Made by a program: the position numbers and the translations under genes. A stretch of 48,497 nucleotides of DNA from Marinilabilia rubra (GTDB lineage Bacteria; Bacteroidota; Bacteroidia; Bacteroidales; Marinilabiliaceae), in assembly GCF_003121985.1 (NCBI RefSeq), contig NZ_QEWP01000025.1, forward strand, positions 1 to 48,497, given 5' to 3'. The notes under the pieces are model-generated. The model was not told the origin of the DNA and ran no database searches. It saw nothing but the letters and a program-made list of their open reading frames with translations. How positions within the stretch are numbered: the first letter of the stretch is position 1; every line of letters starts with the position of its first letter. This document shows, in pieces, positions 9,735-17,801 of this stretch.

Positions 9735-9980
9735 AGCATAACGCAGCAATTGTCGTTTTCTTGCAAGCACAGATGAAAAACATGCGTTTTCTTACTGGCA
9801 CTAATTAATTAGTGCGTTTCCATAAAGTCCCATTACCGCGTTACGCTTGCCCAAAAATTACTCATTTACAAAGGTAAACTGCGTGTTTTCGGGCTTCGCA
9901 AGCCTTGTAAATGCAACTTTCTGAACACGCAAATAAATTTTGACACTGTTTGCTTAGTTTTTAGACCGACACTAATTAGT
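9735..9980. repeat. Degenerate relative of the 155-bp dispersed element
   Basis: Two blocks resemble the element at 12306 and 26296: AGCATAACGCAG...GTTTTCTTGCAAG (9735-9767), and a stretch at 9840-9912 sharing TTACGCT, GGTAAACT and CGCAAGCCTTGT in the same order. A perfect 18-base palindrome GCACTAATTAATTAGTGC lies at 9798-9815, and CACTAATTAG recurs near 9970. It lies between two convergent genes and may work as a bidirectional terminator. Confidence 0.5.
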
Positions 9981-11222
9981 TTTTGCAGCTGAAAGGGTGA
10001 AAACCGTAATTTCGGGAGGCATTCCCACTCTGGCTGGCATGCCAAGGTAACCCAATCCCCTGTTGACATACAAAAACTGTTTTCCAACCTGATAAAGGCC
10101 GGCCCAACGCTTAAATTTATATTTTGCAGGACTCCAGTTAAAATTACCAACTTCGACCCCAAACTGCATACCGTGCGTATGCCCGGCTAATGTCAGGTCG
10201 TAAGGCTTTTTTCCAACCACTTGCGCATCCCAATGATCAGGATCGTGCGACATCAAAATCTTAAACGTTTCACCGTTAGTTTGCTGCCATGCTTTATCTA
10301 TATCACCATATTGCGGGAAGGGTGGATGTCCCCAATTTTCAACACCACTTAAAGCAATCTTAGCTCCGTCTTTTTCTATTGTTACCGATTCATTTCTAAG
10401 TAACTGAAAACCAAGACGCCGATTAGCAGATACTATGCTCTTGAAATTGGCTGCTTTACGCTCTTTTGAAGACCATGTACTGTAATCACCATAATCATGG
10501 TTTCCAAGAATAGAGTATTTACCCATTGAGGCTTTTATCTTTCCAAAAATCGCCTCCCAGTCTCTTGTTTCACCTGCAAAGTTGTTCACCAAATCTCCGG
10601 TAAAAAGTACAATATCAGGATTCTCTTCATTGATAAGGCTAACAGCCTCTTTAAGCGGAGCCCGGTTGGTTCCAAAGCTGCCTAAATGAAGATCAGAAAT
10701 TTGAACAATCTTAAGACCATCAAATGCTGTGGGGAAATTTGGAAAACTTAATTTCAGATGACGTGTATAAAAAGCAAAACGCCCTTTGAATACCCCAAAC
10801 AAAAGGGCAACAAAGGGAGCCGTAGCCATAATGATCCCAATCTGACTTAAGAATTTAGCTCTCGAAATTCCCGGATAATGTCTTTTTCGTTTCTTTATTG
10901 TCTTTCGCTGCAACAGAAGTGGCAACTGTCCTACCCCATAAACAAAGAGAAAGAAAACTTTGGGAAGATAAATGAAAAGAAATAATGTCAGAAAGACACT
11001 AAAAGCATTATACACCTCGTGACTGTTGGCGTCGGGAATTAAAAAACCAAAAACAAAAAAGCCGGAAAGAAAGCCAACCGGTAAAATCAAAAAACCGATA
11101 ACCCCAAGGACTTTTTTTATTTTTGGCGGCAATGTATTTTTTGACCAAAACTGCCACAAAAACCAGTCAATCGCTCCTACCAACAACACTAAAACAAACA
11201 AAAAAGCCAGGTGATATCTCAT
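9972..11222 (-). CDS. Membrane-anchored metallophosphoesterase
   Basis: A 416-residue protein with several N-terminal membrane segments (about 5-25, 40-62, 73-98 and 125-145) followed by a calcineurin-like phosphoesterase domain. Metal-binding motifs are complete: SDLHLGS (Asp177, His179), FTGDLVNN (209-210), GNHDYGD (240-246), MSHDPDHW (His326) and AGHTHGMQFG (His348, His350). The layout resembles YkuE-type membrane phosphoesterases that act at the cell envelope; the substrate is unknown. It converges with the kinase gene and diverges from the lipoprotein gene at 11554. Confidence 0.85.
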   Translation of the reverse strand: MRYHLAFLFVLVLLVGAIDWFLWQFWSKNTLPPKIKKVLGVIGFLILPVGFLSGFFVFGFLIPDANSHEVYNAFSVFLTLFLFIYLPKVFFLFVYGVGQLPLLLQRKTIKKRKRHYPGISRAKFLSQIGIIMATAPFVALLFGVFKGRFAFYTRHLKLSFPNFPTAFDGLKIVQISDLHLGSFGTNRAPLKEAVSLINEENPDIVLFTGDLVNNFAGETRDWEAIFGKIKASMGKYSILGNHDYGDYSTWSSKERKAANFKSIVSANRRLGFQLLRNESVTIEKDGAKIALSGVENWGHPPFPQYGDIDKAWQQTNGETFKILMSHDPDHWDAQVVGKKPYDLTLAGHTHGMQFGVEVGNFNWSPAKYKFKRWAGLYQVGKQFLYVNRGLGYLGMPARVGMPPEITVFTLSAAKTN

Positions 11223-11553
11223 TCTTATATAATTTTCTTCAAACCCCTGCTATTTACGGCAAAATAAAAAAAAGGTTTTAGGCTATCTTAATTCTAAATC
11301 AATGATTTGCAATGCAGCAAATGTAATGCCGCAAAAATAAAAGGGGCTCAAAAGAACGTTAAAGAATTTTAAAAACAATCTTATTCCTTGAAGGAATATT
11401 TTTCCCTTAAACACTTAAAAGTGACGGCCTGAATCCCTGTAAAAGCAATCAATTAAAATCTACCTGTTCAATACTGGATAAAAAAGTCTTAAACCCTTAC
11501 TTTTGTGGAATAATATGCTAACAAGGCACAAGGGAAATTAAAAAGGAGAAGTT
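11223..11553. other. Divergent intergenic region
   Basis: 331 bases between the divergent phosphoesterase and lipoprotein genes. It is AT-rich, with a small inverted repeat ATTCCTTGAAGGAAT near 11382, and a -7 motif for the lipoprotein gene. No coding frame is seen. Confidence 0.45.
11498..11505 (+). promoter_or_regulatory. Putative -7 motif for the lipoprotein gene
   Basis: TACTTTTG fits TAnnTTTG and lies 48 bases before the start codon at 11554. The -33 element is weak. Confidence 0.4.
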
Positions 11554-12192
11554 ATGAAGAACAAAAACATTTTTAAGACATTGCTATTATTAATAGCATC
11601 GACAGCTATGATTTCGACACTTGCCTCTTGTGAAGACGAGAATTCGGATGATACTGAAACCGATGAATTTGAAACCTGGGAACCATATCAGCTTAAAGCC
11701 AACACATCTTATGAATACAATTTTGAGATCAGAGACAACGAAGTTGTTACCTCATCAGGAGATGTAATGATAGAAATAGGAGAACCAGATGTAGAAATCA
11801 CCGGAACAATGGATGGAACTCCATTTAACTATACAAACAACAACTTCGATGATATAAACCAAAATTTCATCTCAGCGGTAAGTCAGTCCCCCATAGGCAT
11901 TGTCATCTATCAACCGGTATGGATGGGAGCTTTTACAAATCAAAACCTCGAAGTAGGAAGCTCCTGGAGTTATTCATATGAAAATAATTCATTCCTGTTT
12001 GAAATTACAGGAACCGACACATATGGAGGTTATGAAGGTTATGTAATGCAAACCACTTTTACAAATGCAGAGGATGAAACCGTAATATGGAACTCCTGTG
12101 TTAAACCCGAAATCCCTCTCCCCCTTATGTCACATGTCGAATACCCGGAGGGAGAAGAATATTTTATGGAATTAACAAATTATCAAGAATAA
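11554..12192 (+). CDS. Small lipoprotein of unknown function
   Basis: A 212-residue protein with a lipoprotein signal peptide: basic start (MKNKNIFK), hydrophobic core and lipobox STLASC, followed by a very acidic linker (EDENSDDTETDEFE). Such a linker after the lipidated cysteine is typical of Bacteroidota surface lipoproteins, so surface display is possible. The rest is strand-rich with many Asn/Thr/Tyr; I recognise no domain. The start is preceded by AAAAAGGAGAAGTT, one of the few clear Shine-Dalgarno-like sequences in the window. It stands alone and ends at a strong hairpin. Confidence 0.75.
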   Translation: MKNKNIFKTLLLLIASTAMISTLASCEDENSDDTETDEFETWEPYQLKANTSYEYNFEIRDNEVVTSSGDVMIEIGEPDVEITGTMDGTPFNYTNNNFDDINQNFISAVSQSPIGIVIYQPVWMGAFTNQNLEVGSSWSYSYENNSFLFEITGTDTYGGYEGYVMQTTFTNAEDETVIWNSCVKPEIPLPLMSHVEYPEGEEYFMELTNYQE

Positions 12193-12251
12193 AAGATACC
12201 TATATAAAGTGAAATCAATTCCCTTGTTGCCATAAAGCATATTTAAAGTGA

Positions 12252-12296
12252 CTAAAAAAACCCGGTCAATTTTTGAAAAACCGGGTTAAATTATGA
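12252..12296. terminator. Bidirectional terminator
   Basis: AACCCGG (12259-12265) pairs with CCGGGTT (12281-12287); an A run lies on the left and TTATGATTTT on the right, so it can end transcription of the lipoprotein gene and of the convergent gene at 12466. Confidence 0.65.
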
Positions 12297-12305
12297 TTTT
12301 ATATA

Positions 12306-12460
12306 GTCTTTGCAAGAAAACTCCGATAACTGCCTTACGCTCATCTTACTTGCCAGTTATTAACAGAAGTAAACTCCTGACAATTAAGACTCGCAAGCCT
12401 TGTTCTCGAAGTTTTCTTATCAAAGCCTTCAAAAAAAGAGGGTTTTCTTGCAGGCACTAT
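12306..12460. repeat. MITE-like 155-bp dispersed element, copy A
   Basis: It is about 95% identical by eye (about eight differences) to the inverted copy at 26296-26451. The ends form an imperfect terminal inverted repeat: TGCAAGAAAACTC at the left and GAGGGTTTTCTTGCA at the right. In this copy the symmetry extends outwards as TTATATAGT on the left and ACTATATAA on the right. There is no coding capacity. It lies between convergent genes just past a terminator. Confidence 0.75.
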
Positions 12461-12465
12461 ATAAT

Positions 12466-13041
12466 TTAAACAGCCTCTTCTATAGGATTTTCGTCTGCGT
12501 GTATTGAAAAATAGGCAACAATATGAACAATCCAGCCGGCAATCATCACCAATGATCCAAGAAAGAAAACAATAATTCCGATAGCCCCAATAAAATAAAG
12601 TAATCCGGCTATACGGAACTGTTTTACCCCACTCTCTTCAGCAAGAATTTTAAGAGCCTGAAAGAAAAAGTAATAACCTACTATACTACCAGCCAAAATA
12701 ATAATAAAACCAAGAATAGCTACCCCACTTTCAAATATAAGGCTTACAATTTGAGTAACATCAGGCGTTTCTCCGCTACCTGAAGATATGGAAAAAATGG
12801 CAGAGCCTACTGCAATAGCAATGATAATGCCACCGACAAAATTAGCTACAATGGGAATAATAGCCCCCATTAAAGACTTTTTAAAAATCTCAGGTTTACC
12901 ATACAACTTGGAGAAGTAATTTTGGGACATTAAAATTAATATTAAAGAGGCGATGCCTGCAAAGGCATTGAGAAAAGGAATAAAGAAAGCCAGCGGTAAC
13001 AAAATACCAATTCGTCCCAAGTTAATTGCTTGTTTTTTCAT
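12466..13041 (-). CDS. DUF996-like integral membrane protein
   Basis: A 191-residue protein with about five hydrophobic segments (near 12-38, 58-85, 103-130, 145-160 and 158-178). The block YYFFFQALKILAEESGVKQF followed by RIAGLLYFIGAIG matches my memory of the DUF996 family (PF06195), membrane proteins of unknown function in archaea and bacteria. No catalytic motif is visible. Its stop codon is only 6 bases from the dispersed repeat at 12306-12460, so the repeat forms its 3' region. Confidence 0.65.
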   Translation of the reverse strand: MKKQAINLGRIGILLPLAFFIPFLNAFAGIASLILILMSQNYFSKLYGKPEIFKKSLMGAIIPIVANFVGGIIIAIAVGSAIFSISSGSGETPDVTQIVSLIFESGVAILGFIIILAGSIVGYYFFFQALKILAEESGVKQFRIAGLLYFIGAIGIIVFFLGSLVMIAGWIVHIVAYFSIHADENPIEEAV

Positions 13042-13230
13042 AGTAACTTTTTTTTAATGAGTACATGAATAATAAAAATAACTAAGTTATTTGTAATTAT
13101 CAAGCAACAAACTAAATGTTAAATACCAGATTCTTGTAAATTTGGTATTGGGGGCATCTAATACTTCAGCCAATAAAGCACCAGACATATTGGGGTTTTA
13201 CAAACGAAAATGCGTAAAATGAATTCAAAT

Positions 13231-13800
13231 CTACATCAGATAAGTATGAGAGAGAAATATTTTTAGGCCCAGGCCTATTAGTACAATTCCTCCAATTATT
13301 TCCATCCCCATATTCAGTTTAGATCCAATTGTTTTTCCTAAAATGACTCCGGCTACCGAAAAAATAAAGGTTATTCCTCCAATCATCATAACTGCCAACC
13401 AAATATTAATGGAAAGAATGCCAAAACCAATTCCCACAACCAGGGCATCGATACTTGTTGCCAGGGCCATTCCGGCAAGCATCAAATGATTTGAAGGGCA
13501 CAAACAAGCGGAAGCATCAGGGTCTTTTTCCTTCAGACCATCTACAATCATTTTTCCACCTATCAGCACCAGCATAAAGAGAGCAATCCAATGATCGTAT
13601 GCCTGAACTACATTTTTAAAACTACTCCCAATAAGCCATCCCAATAATGGCATTGAACCTTGAAAAACAGACATAAAAGCGGCAACTTTGAGAATTTCCA
13701 TCACTTTAATACGCCCCGCACATGCCCCGGTGGTAACACTTGCAGCCATACTATCTACTGAAAGGCCAATGCCTATAATCAAAAAAGAAAAGACAGTCAT
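13231..13800 (-). CDS. mntP: MntP-type manganese efflux pump
   Basis: A six-helix membrane protein of 189 residues from the chosen start. The two internal halves each carry the family's acidic motif: GLSVDSMAASVT near the N-terminus and ATSIDALVVGIGFG in the middle. These match MntP (formerly UPF0059/YebN), which exports Mn2+. I chose the ATG at 13800 rather than 13815 because the family starts close to the first helix and because a TAnnTTTG motif at 13824-13831 would place transcription start almost on the upstream ATG. I saw no yybP-ykoY manganese riboswitch in the leader. Confidence 0.85.
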   Translation of the reverse strand: MTVFSFLIIGIGLSVDSMAASVTTGACAGRIKVMEILKVAAFMSVFQGSMPLLGWLIGSSFKNVVQAYDHWIALFMLVLIGGKMIVDGLKEKDPDASACLCPSNHLMLAGMALATSIDALVVGIGFGILSINIWLAVMMIGGITFIFSVAGVILGKTIGSKLNMGMEIIGGIVLIGLGLKIFLSHTYLM

Positions 13801-13823
13801 ATTTCTAAAAATCAAGAAAGCTG

Positions 13824-13831
13824 CAAAAATA
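13824..13831 (-). promoter_or_regulatory. -7 motif of mntP
   Basis: TATTTTTG on the minus strand, 23 bases before the preferred mntP start. A T-rich stretch lies at the expected -33 distance, but there is no exact TTTG. Confidence 0.4.
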
Positions 13832-13860
13832 TAACTTTATCAATAATGTAAAAAACCTCT

Positions 13861-13891
13861 TTTGTTCTGCCAATGTTTGTTTGTAAATTTG
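13861..13891 (+). promoter_or_regulatory. Bacteroidota promoter for the aldo/keto reductase
   Basis: TTTG (13861-13864), a 19-base spacer, then TAAATTTG (13884-13891). This fits the TTTG/TAnnTTTG consensus with ideal spacing. The predicted leader to the start at 14062 is about 160 bases and contains the short repeat at 13921-13944. Confidence 0.65.
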
Positions 13892-13920
13892 AGATACAAT
13901 AATTTTATGATATTAATATA

Positions 13921-13944
13921 TCGTTAGAATTTTAGATTCCTGCC
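13921..13944 (+). repeat. Short dispersed repeat (TAGATnGTTAGAT family)
   Basis: This 24-base stretch (TCGTTAGA..TTTAGAT.CCTGCC) matches 43439-43462 at 22 of 24 positions, and both are followed by a CTGCC...CAGTC.GG inverted repeat. Relatives occur at 16264-16281 (inverted) and 34932-34949. Confidence 0.55.
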
Positions 13945-14061
13945 TGACGACAGTCTGGTTACATGTAAGACAAATCATACAACACTGAAAAACGGCACAT
14001 TAGTCTAAATCAATGAATACCTGCAAACAATTGATTGCAAAATATTAACGAAGTATTGGAT

Positions 14062-15048
14062 ATGAAGTACAGACAATTGGGAAAAACCAATCTTAAAATT
14101 TCAGAAATCTCATTGGGAACCTGGCAAGTAGGTGGAAAATGGGGTTCCGGGTTTGATGACCAAAAGGCAGAAAACATCATTAATACCGCTATTGACAATG
14201 GGGTAAACTTTATTGATACTGCCGATGTATATGAAGCCGGACTCAGTGAAAAAGCTGTAGGAAGAGTGGTTAAATCCCGCAGCGAAGAGATATTTGTAGC
14301 TTCAAAATGCGGAAGGCAAATAAATCCTCATGTCAGTGAAGGTTACCAGCCCGATGTTTTGCAAAAATTTGTGGAAGACAGTTTGAAAAGAACCGGACTG
14401 GAAACACTTGACCTTATCCAGCTGCATTGCCCTCCTACTGATGTTTACTACCGTCCGGAGATTTTTGAGAGATTCGAAAAACTCAAAGATCAGGGAAAAA
14501 TAAGAAATTTAGGAGTAAGTATCGAGAAAGTAGAAGAAGGTCTCAAGGCCATCGAATACCCAAATGTATCCTCGGTTCAGATTATCTTTAACGTTTTCAG
14601 GCAACGTCCCAAAGAGCTGTTCTTTAAAGAGGCAGCCAAAAAAGATGTGGGAATTATTGTAAGGGTTCCGCTTGCCAGCGGGTTGCTGACCGGAAAGTTC
14701 GATTCTTCAACCAAATTTGAAGAGGGAGATCACCGTAACTTTAATCGCGAAGGAGAAGCTTTTGACCGTGGGGAGACCTTTGCAGGCCTTAATTTCGAAA
14801 AGGGATTAAAGGCTGTTGATGAATTAAAAGCGCTGTTCCCGGAACAACAAAATCTTGCTCCCCTGGCCCTTCAGTGGATATTGCAATTCAGTGAAGTAAG
14901 TTGCATCATCCCCGGAGCTTCATCGGTTGATCATGTAAAATCTAATTTATCAGTTTATGATCTTCCACCACTTTCGCAAAAGAAAACAGAAAAGATGAAT
15001 GAAATCTATGAAAAATACATCAAACAGGATGTTCATCAACGATGGTAA
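14062..15048 (+). CDS. Aldo/keto reductase
   Basis: A 328-residue NADPH-dependent oxidoreductase of the aldo/keto reductase superfamily. The (beta/alpha)8 markers are in place: FIDTADVY with Asp52 and Tyr57, ASKCGR with Lys82, and IQLHCPP with His122, which make the usual Asp-Tyr-Lys-His tetrad; GASSVDHVKSNL near the C-terminus matches the cofactor-binding loop. I chose the ATG at 14062 because family members start MKYRxLGKTxLKIS; the in-frame ATG at 14035 would add nine unrelated residues. The physiological carbonyl substrate is unknown. The gene is transcribed alone from the promoter at 13861. Confidence 0.9.
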   Translation: MKYRQLGKTNLKISEISLGTWQVGGKWGSGFDDQKAENIINTAIDNGVNFIDTADVYEAGLSEKAVGRVVKSRSEEIFVASKCGRQINPHVSEGYQPDVLQKFVEDSLKRTGLETLDLIQLHCPPTDVYYRPEIFERFEKLKDQGKIRNLGVSIEKVEEGLKAIEYPNVSSVQIIFNVFRQRPKELFFKEAAKKDVGIIVRVPLASGLLTGKFDSSTKFEEGDHRNFNREGEAFDRGETFAGLNFEKGLKAVDELKALFPEQQNLAPLALQWILQFSEVSCIIPGASSVDHVKSNLSVYDLPPLSQKKTEKMNEIYEKYIKQDVHQRW

Positions 15049-15291
15049 GAATAGCCGGTAAATGGAGTTGGATGCTAATGTCTTTTAACTAACAATCTAA
15101 TGTCTGTTGTAGGTGAGAAGGTGGAAGGGTGGAAAGGGAAGATGGTGTTTCTTTCTGACACACTTGATTTCTCCTCATTTTATCAGGTCTACAAGTAAAT
15201 TGACACGGGGCAAAGAGCATGAAGTTATCAAAAAATAATTTATCGATACCATTATCCATCAATTGTTTTTCTTCTGCCTGTGGTTACTAAT

Positions 15292-15329
15292 AAAAAATCC
15301 CTGCAAGAGCCTTCTTACAGGGATTTTTT
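15292..15329 (-). terminator. Intrinsic terminator of the gene at 15335
   Basis: AAAAAATCCCTG pairs with CAGGGATTTTTT across a short loop (15292-15329), immediately downstream of the minus-strand gene ending at 15335. The stem is symmetric, so it may also stop read-through from the plus-strand reductase. Confidence 0.8.
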
Positions 15330-15334
15330 ATTTC

Positions 15335-16072
15335 TTAGTTCATTGCAACCTCATTTAAATCGGCCTCAACTTCAAATCTGTTTAAACTCACATCTCCATT
15401 GTTCAGATCAGACCCCATCAATTTTACAAAAACTCTTAATATGTGCTCTTCATTTTCATCAAGGTGCATAACAAAAACCCTTAGGTCTTCACCAAAATCA
15501 ACATTTAATTTTTCTGCACCTGAATCAATCTGGAAGCTTCGTATTAGAAAAGACGCAGGTCCCCCAAGGCGTTTTGGGACAATTTCACTAATTCGTAGTT
15601 TGGTTTTGCCAAATTCAGGATCCATCCATATATATCCGGCATCAAGATTGCCGCCTGTCATTTCAAACTGAAGAAATGCACCCTCGAGTGCTTTATCTGT
15701 TTCAGCCTCGCTCCTGACTTTTATTGAAGCAAATCCATCACCTTTATCTTCCACTTCTTCGACAAATTGCACCCCATCTACTGTGGTTTCTATGATATGC
15801 TTTCCTTCCTCCATCGAGTAGGTCGAATGCTCAACATCCTTGCCACTGGCAATAGTTTTCCCCCAACCTGCCTCGACGACACAAAGCCGTGTCGTAAATT
15901 CGACCAATTGGTCGTCAACCATAATACCGGTTACATTGCCAGTTGGTGCAACCTTCACCTGTCCGTTAAGGGATGATAATCCCAGACCGGGCAACAGCAC
16001 AAGTAATAAAACAAGAATTTTTCGATTTACGGTAAAACTTAATCTGTTTTGATTGTCCATAATATTTCTCAT
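15335..16072 (-). CDS. Secreted protein of unknown function at the 3' end of the curli locus
   Basis: A 245-residue protein with an N-terminal signal sequence (hydrophobic core about residues 19-33, probable cleavage near SLNGQ). The mature part (about 40-245) is rich in beta-strands with many Glu/Asp/Val and repeated amphipathic stretches; I do not recognise a domain. A second ATG (16060) is an equally good start. It lies 239 bases downstream of the propeller lipoprotein on the same strand and ends at a strong terminator, so it could be the last gene of the curli transcript or an independent unit. No C-terminal sorting domain is seen. Confidence 0.6.
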   Translation of the reverse strand: MRNIMDNQNRLSFTVNRKILVLLLVLLPGLGLSSLNGQVKVAPTGNVTGIMVDDQLVEFTTRLCVVEAGWGKTIASGKDVEHSTYSMEEGKHIIETTVDGVQFVEEVEDKGDGFASIKVRSEAETDKALEGAFLQFEMTGGNLDAGYIWMDPEFGKTKLRISEIVPKRLGGPASFLIRSFQIDSGAEKLNVDFGEDLRVFVMHLDENEEHILRVFVKLMGSDLNNGDVSLNRFEVEADLNEVAMN

Positions 16073-16263
16073 TTAAGTTTTGCAATATCCGATTGTCACA
16101 TATAAAATAACAAAGCTGGATTACAATGGCAAATACAATTACGGGCGTCTGCTATTAACAATACTCCGTTAAACTTTCACAATAAATTCATAATCAATTG
16201 ATTATGCGAGCACCCTCTTTTGTATTAATGTGCAGAATTTCAGCATGATACGAATTATCTTAC

Positions 16264-16281
16264 ATCTAATATCTAACAATC
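16264..16281 (-). repeat. Short dispersed repeat, inverted copy
   Basis: Reading the minus strand, CAATAGATTGTTAGAT matches 43431-43446 at 15 of 16 positions. It lies upstream of the unknown secreted gene. Confidence 0.45.
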
Positions 16282-16311
16282 TATTGATTAAGTTTAAATT
16301 TCTCACCGAAG

Positions 16312-17799
16312 TCACTCAAACCACTGGGGAGTATATCCTCCCTCAATAATGCATTTACGACTATCACCATTTAGATCCATTACACAAACCGAGGGCGTAG
16401 CCGAGAGTGTGTTTCGTGAATTTGTGAACACTATACTGCCTCCATCCGGAGAATAAGAGGCACTAAGATCATTTGTCCCGGCAGGTTTATGATCAGATAA
16501 ATCCACCGCTGCACCGGAAGATATATTCAACTCAAACACATGTGCGTTTAACATCCTGCCGGTGGTTGAGACATGGCCACTCAAATCTTTGGAAAACAAT
16601 AATGATTTTAGATCAGGACTTACGTCCAAATTTGCCAGGGCATAACCCGGATCTTCATAGAGAAGTGACAAATTATCACCATTTCCGTCCATCTGATAAA
16701 TCTTCCGGTCTAAAACATCACTGCTTAATACAATGACATAAATATTCTCACCATCCGGACTATATACTACCTCACGGAAATGATAATCTTCAGGAGCTTT
16801 AGCCAAAACTCTTAACCCGGTACCGTCCGGATTGATAGAATATAGATTGTCATAACTTGAAAATATGATGTGGGTTCCGTCCGGTGCCCAATCGTACTCA
16901 ATTTTTTTGTGGAAATAGCCACCTACATGAAAATCAGTCAATCTCCTAACATTGCCTCCGTCCAAATCCATTATATATAAGCTTGACTCAACATCCCGGG
17001 TGGATTGAAATGCAATGGCCGTTCGTTGGTGATTTATTTTGGCATTCCAGGTGTGGTGTTTGCCAAAGGTTATTTGGGAGTTTGTTTCTGCAAGCGAATC
17101 GGTAACAAACAATTGTAATACGTCATCGTTTTGTCTGGCATGCAAAATTTGGTTTTCGGGAAAAGCGGAGGTATTAAATCTGCGTACCGGAGAATAAATT
17201 TCACTTGAATTGTGGTGCGCAATAATTTGCCAAAGATAACCTGTATTATATTTCAGCCCATTAACTAAGTAGGCGGTATCTTGAATATTCTCAAAAATCA
17301 TTGGAGAGGAGTCAGCTCCATTTTCGTATAAAAACAAATCAAACGAAATTGAGTCAGCTCCTTCAACACCCCAGGCAAATAAAACTTCCAAACCACTGAC
17401 TGTCTCTTTTTCGGTAGGTAGAAACGATTCGATGAATTCCAAATCAGAATAGGATTCCACACTCTCAGAAAGCACCATTTCAATCTCGGTGGTTTCATTA
17501 AAAAAGATAGTCACAGCAACACTTTCAGATTTATACCCGGATTTTGTTGCAATTACATTATATTCTCCTGTTTTTATACCTTCAATTATAAAATGACCGA
17601 CACTATCTGTTTCAACAACCTCACTATAAGGATTAGTGGATATACGTATTTCCGTTAATGGCAGCATGTCTTCCTGGCCTAAAACGCGTCCGGATAAGGT
17701 TCCAGAGAGAGAGGACTCAATTTTATCTTCGCATCCTGTGAGGAGAATCAAGCCTGTGAATGCCAAGAACAATAAAAGATTACAATTAGTAAGTCGCAT
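16312..17799 (-). CDS. Propeller lipoprotein coupled to csgG
   Basis: A 495-residue lipoprotein: signal sequence with lipobox LILLTGC (Cys23). Domains in order: carboxypeptidase-regulatory-like fold (about 32-110, with GRVLGQEDMLPLTEI and GEYNVIATKSGY), a fibronectin-III-like region (about 120-212, ending SPVRRFNTS), then a TolB/PD40-type beta-propeller (about 220-495) with repeats such as YIMDLDGGNVRRLT, YSINPDGTGLRVL, YSPDGENIY and YSPDGGSIVF. It starts 2 bases after csgG, so the two are almost certainly co-transcribed and perhaps translationally coupled. A periplasmic or surface scaffold role in curli assembly is an inference from position only. Confidence 0.75.
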   Translation of the reverse strand: MRLTNCNLLLFLAFTGLILLTGCEDKIESSLSGTLSGRVLGQEDMLPLTEIRISTNPYSEVVETDSVGHFIIEGIKTGEYNVIATKSGYKSESVAVTIFFNETTEIEMVLSESVESYSDLEFIESFLPTEKETVSGLEVLFAWGVEGADSISFDLFLYENGADSSPMIFENIQDTAYLVNGLKYNTGYLWQIIAHHNSSEIYSPVRRFNTSAFPENQILHARQNDDVLQLFVTDSLAETNSQITFGKHHTWNAKINHQRTAIAFQSTRDVESSLYIMDLDGGNVRRLTDFHVGGYFHKKIEYDWAPDGTHIIFSSYDNLYSINPDGTGLRVLAKAPEDYHFREVVYSPDGENIYVIVLSSDVLDRKIYQMDGNGDNLSLLYEDPGYALANLDVSPDLKSLLFSKDLSGHVSTTGRMLNAHVFELNISSGAAVDLSDHKPAGTNDLSASYSPDGGSIVFTNSRNTLSATPSVCVMDLNGDSRKCIIEGGYTPQWFE

Positions 17800-17801
17800 A
17801 T

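Noticed and set aside
13122-13149. Small AATACCA/TGGTATT hairpin downstream of mntP
   Set aside because: The stem is short and lacks a T tract, so it was not called as a terminator.
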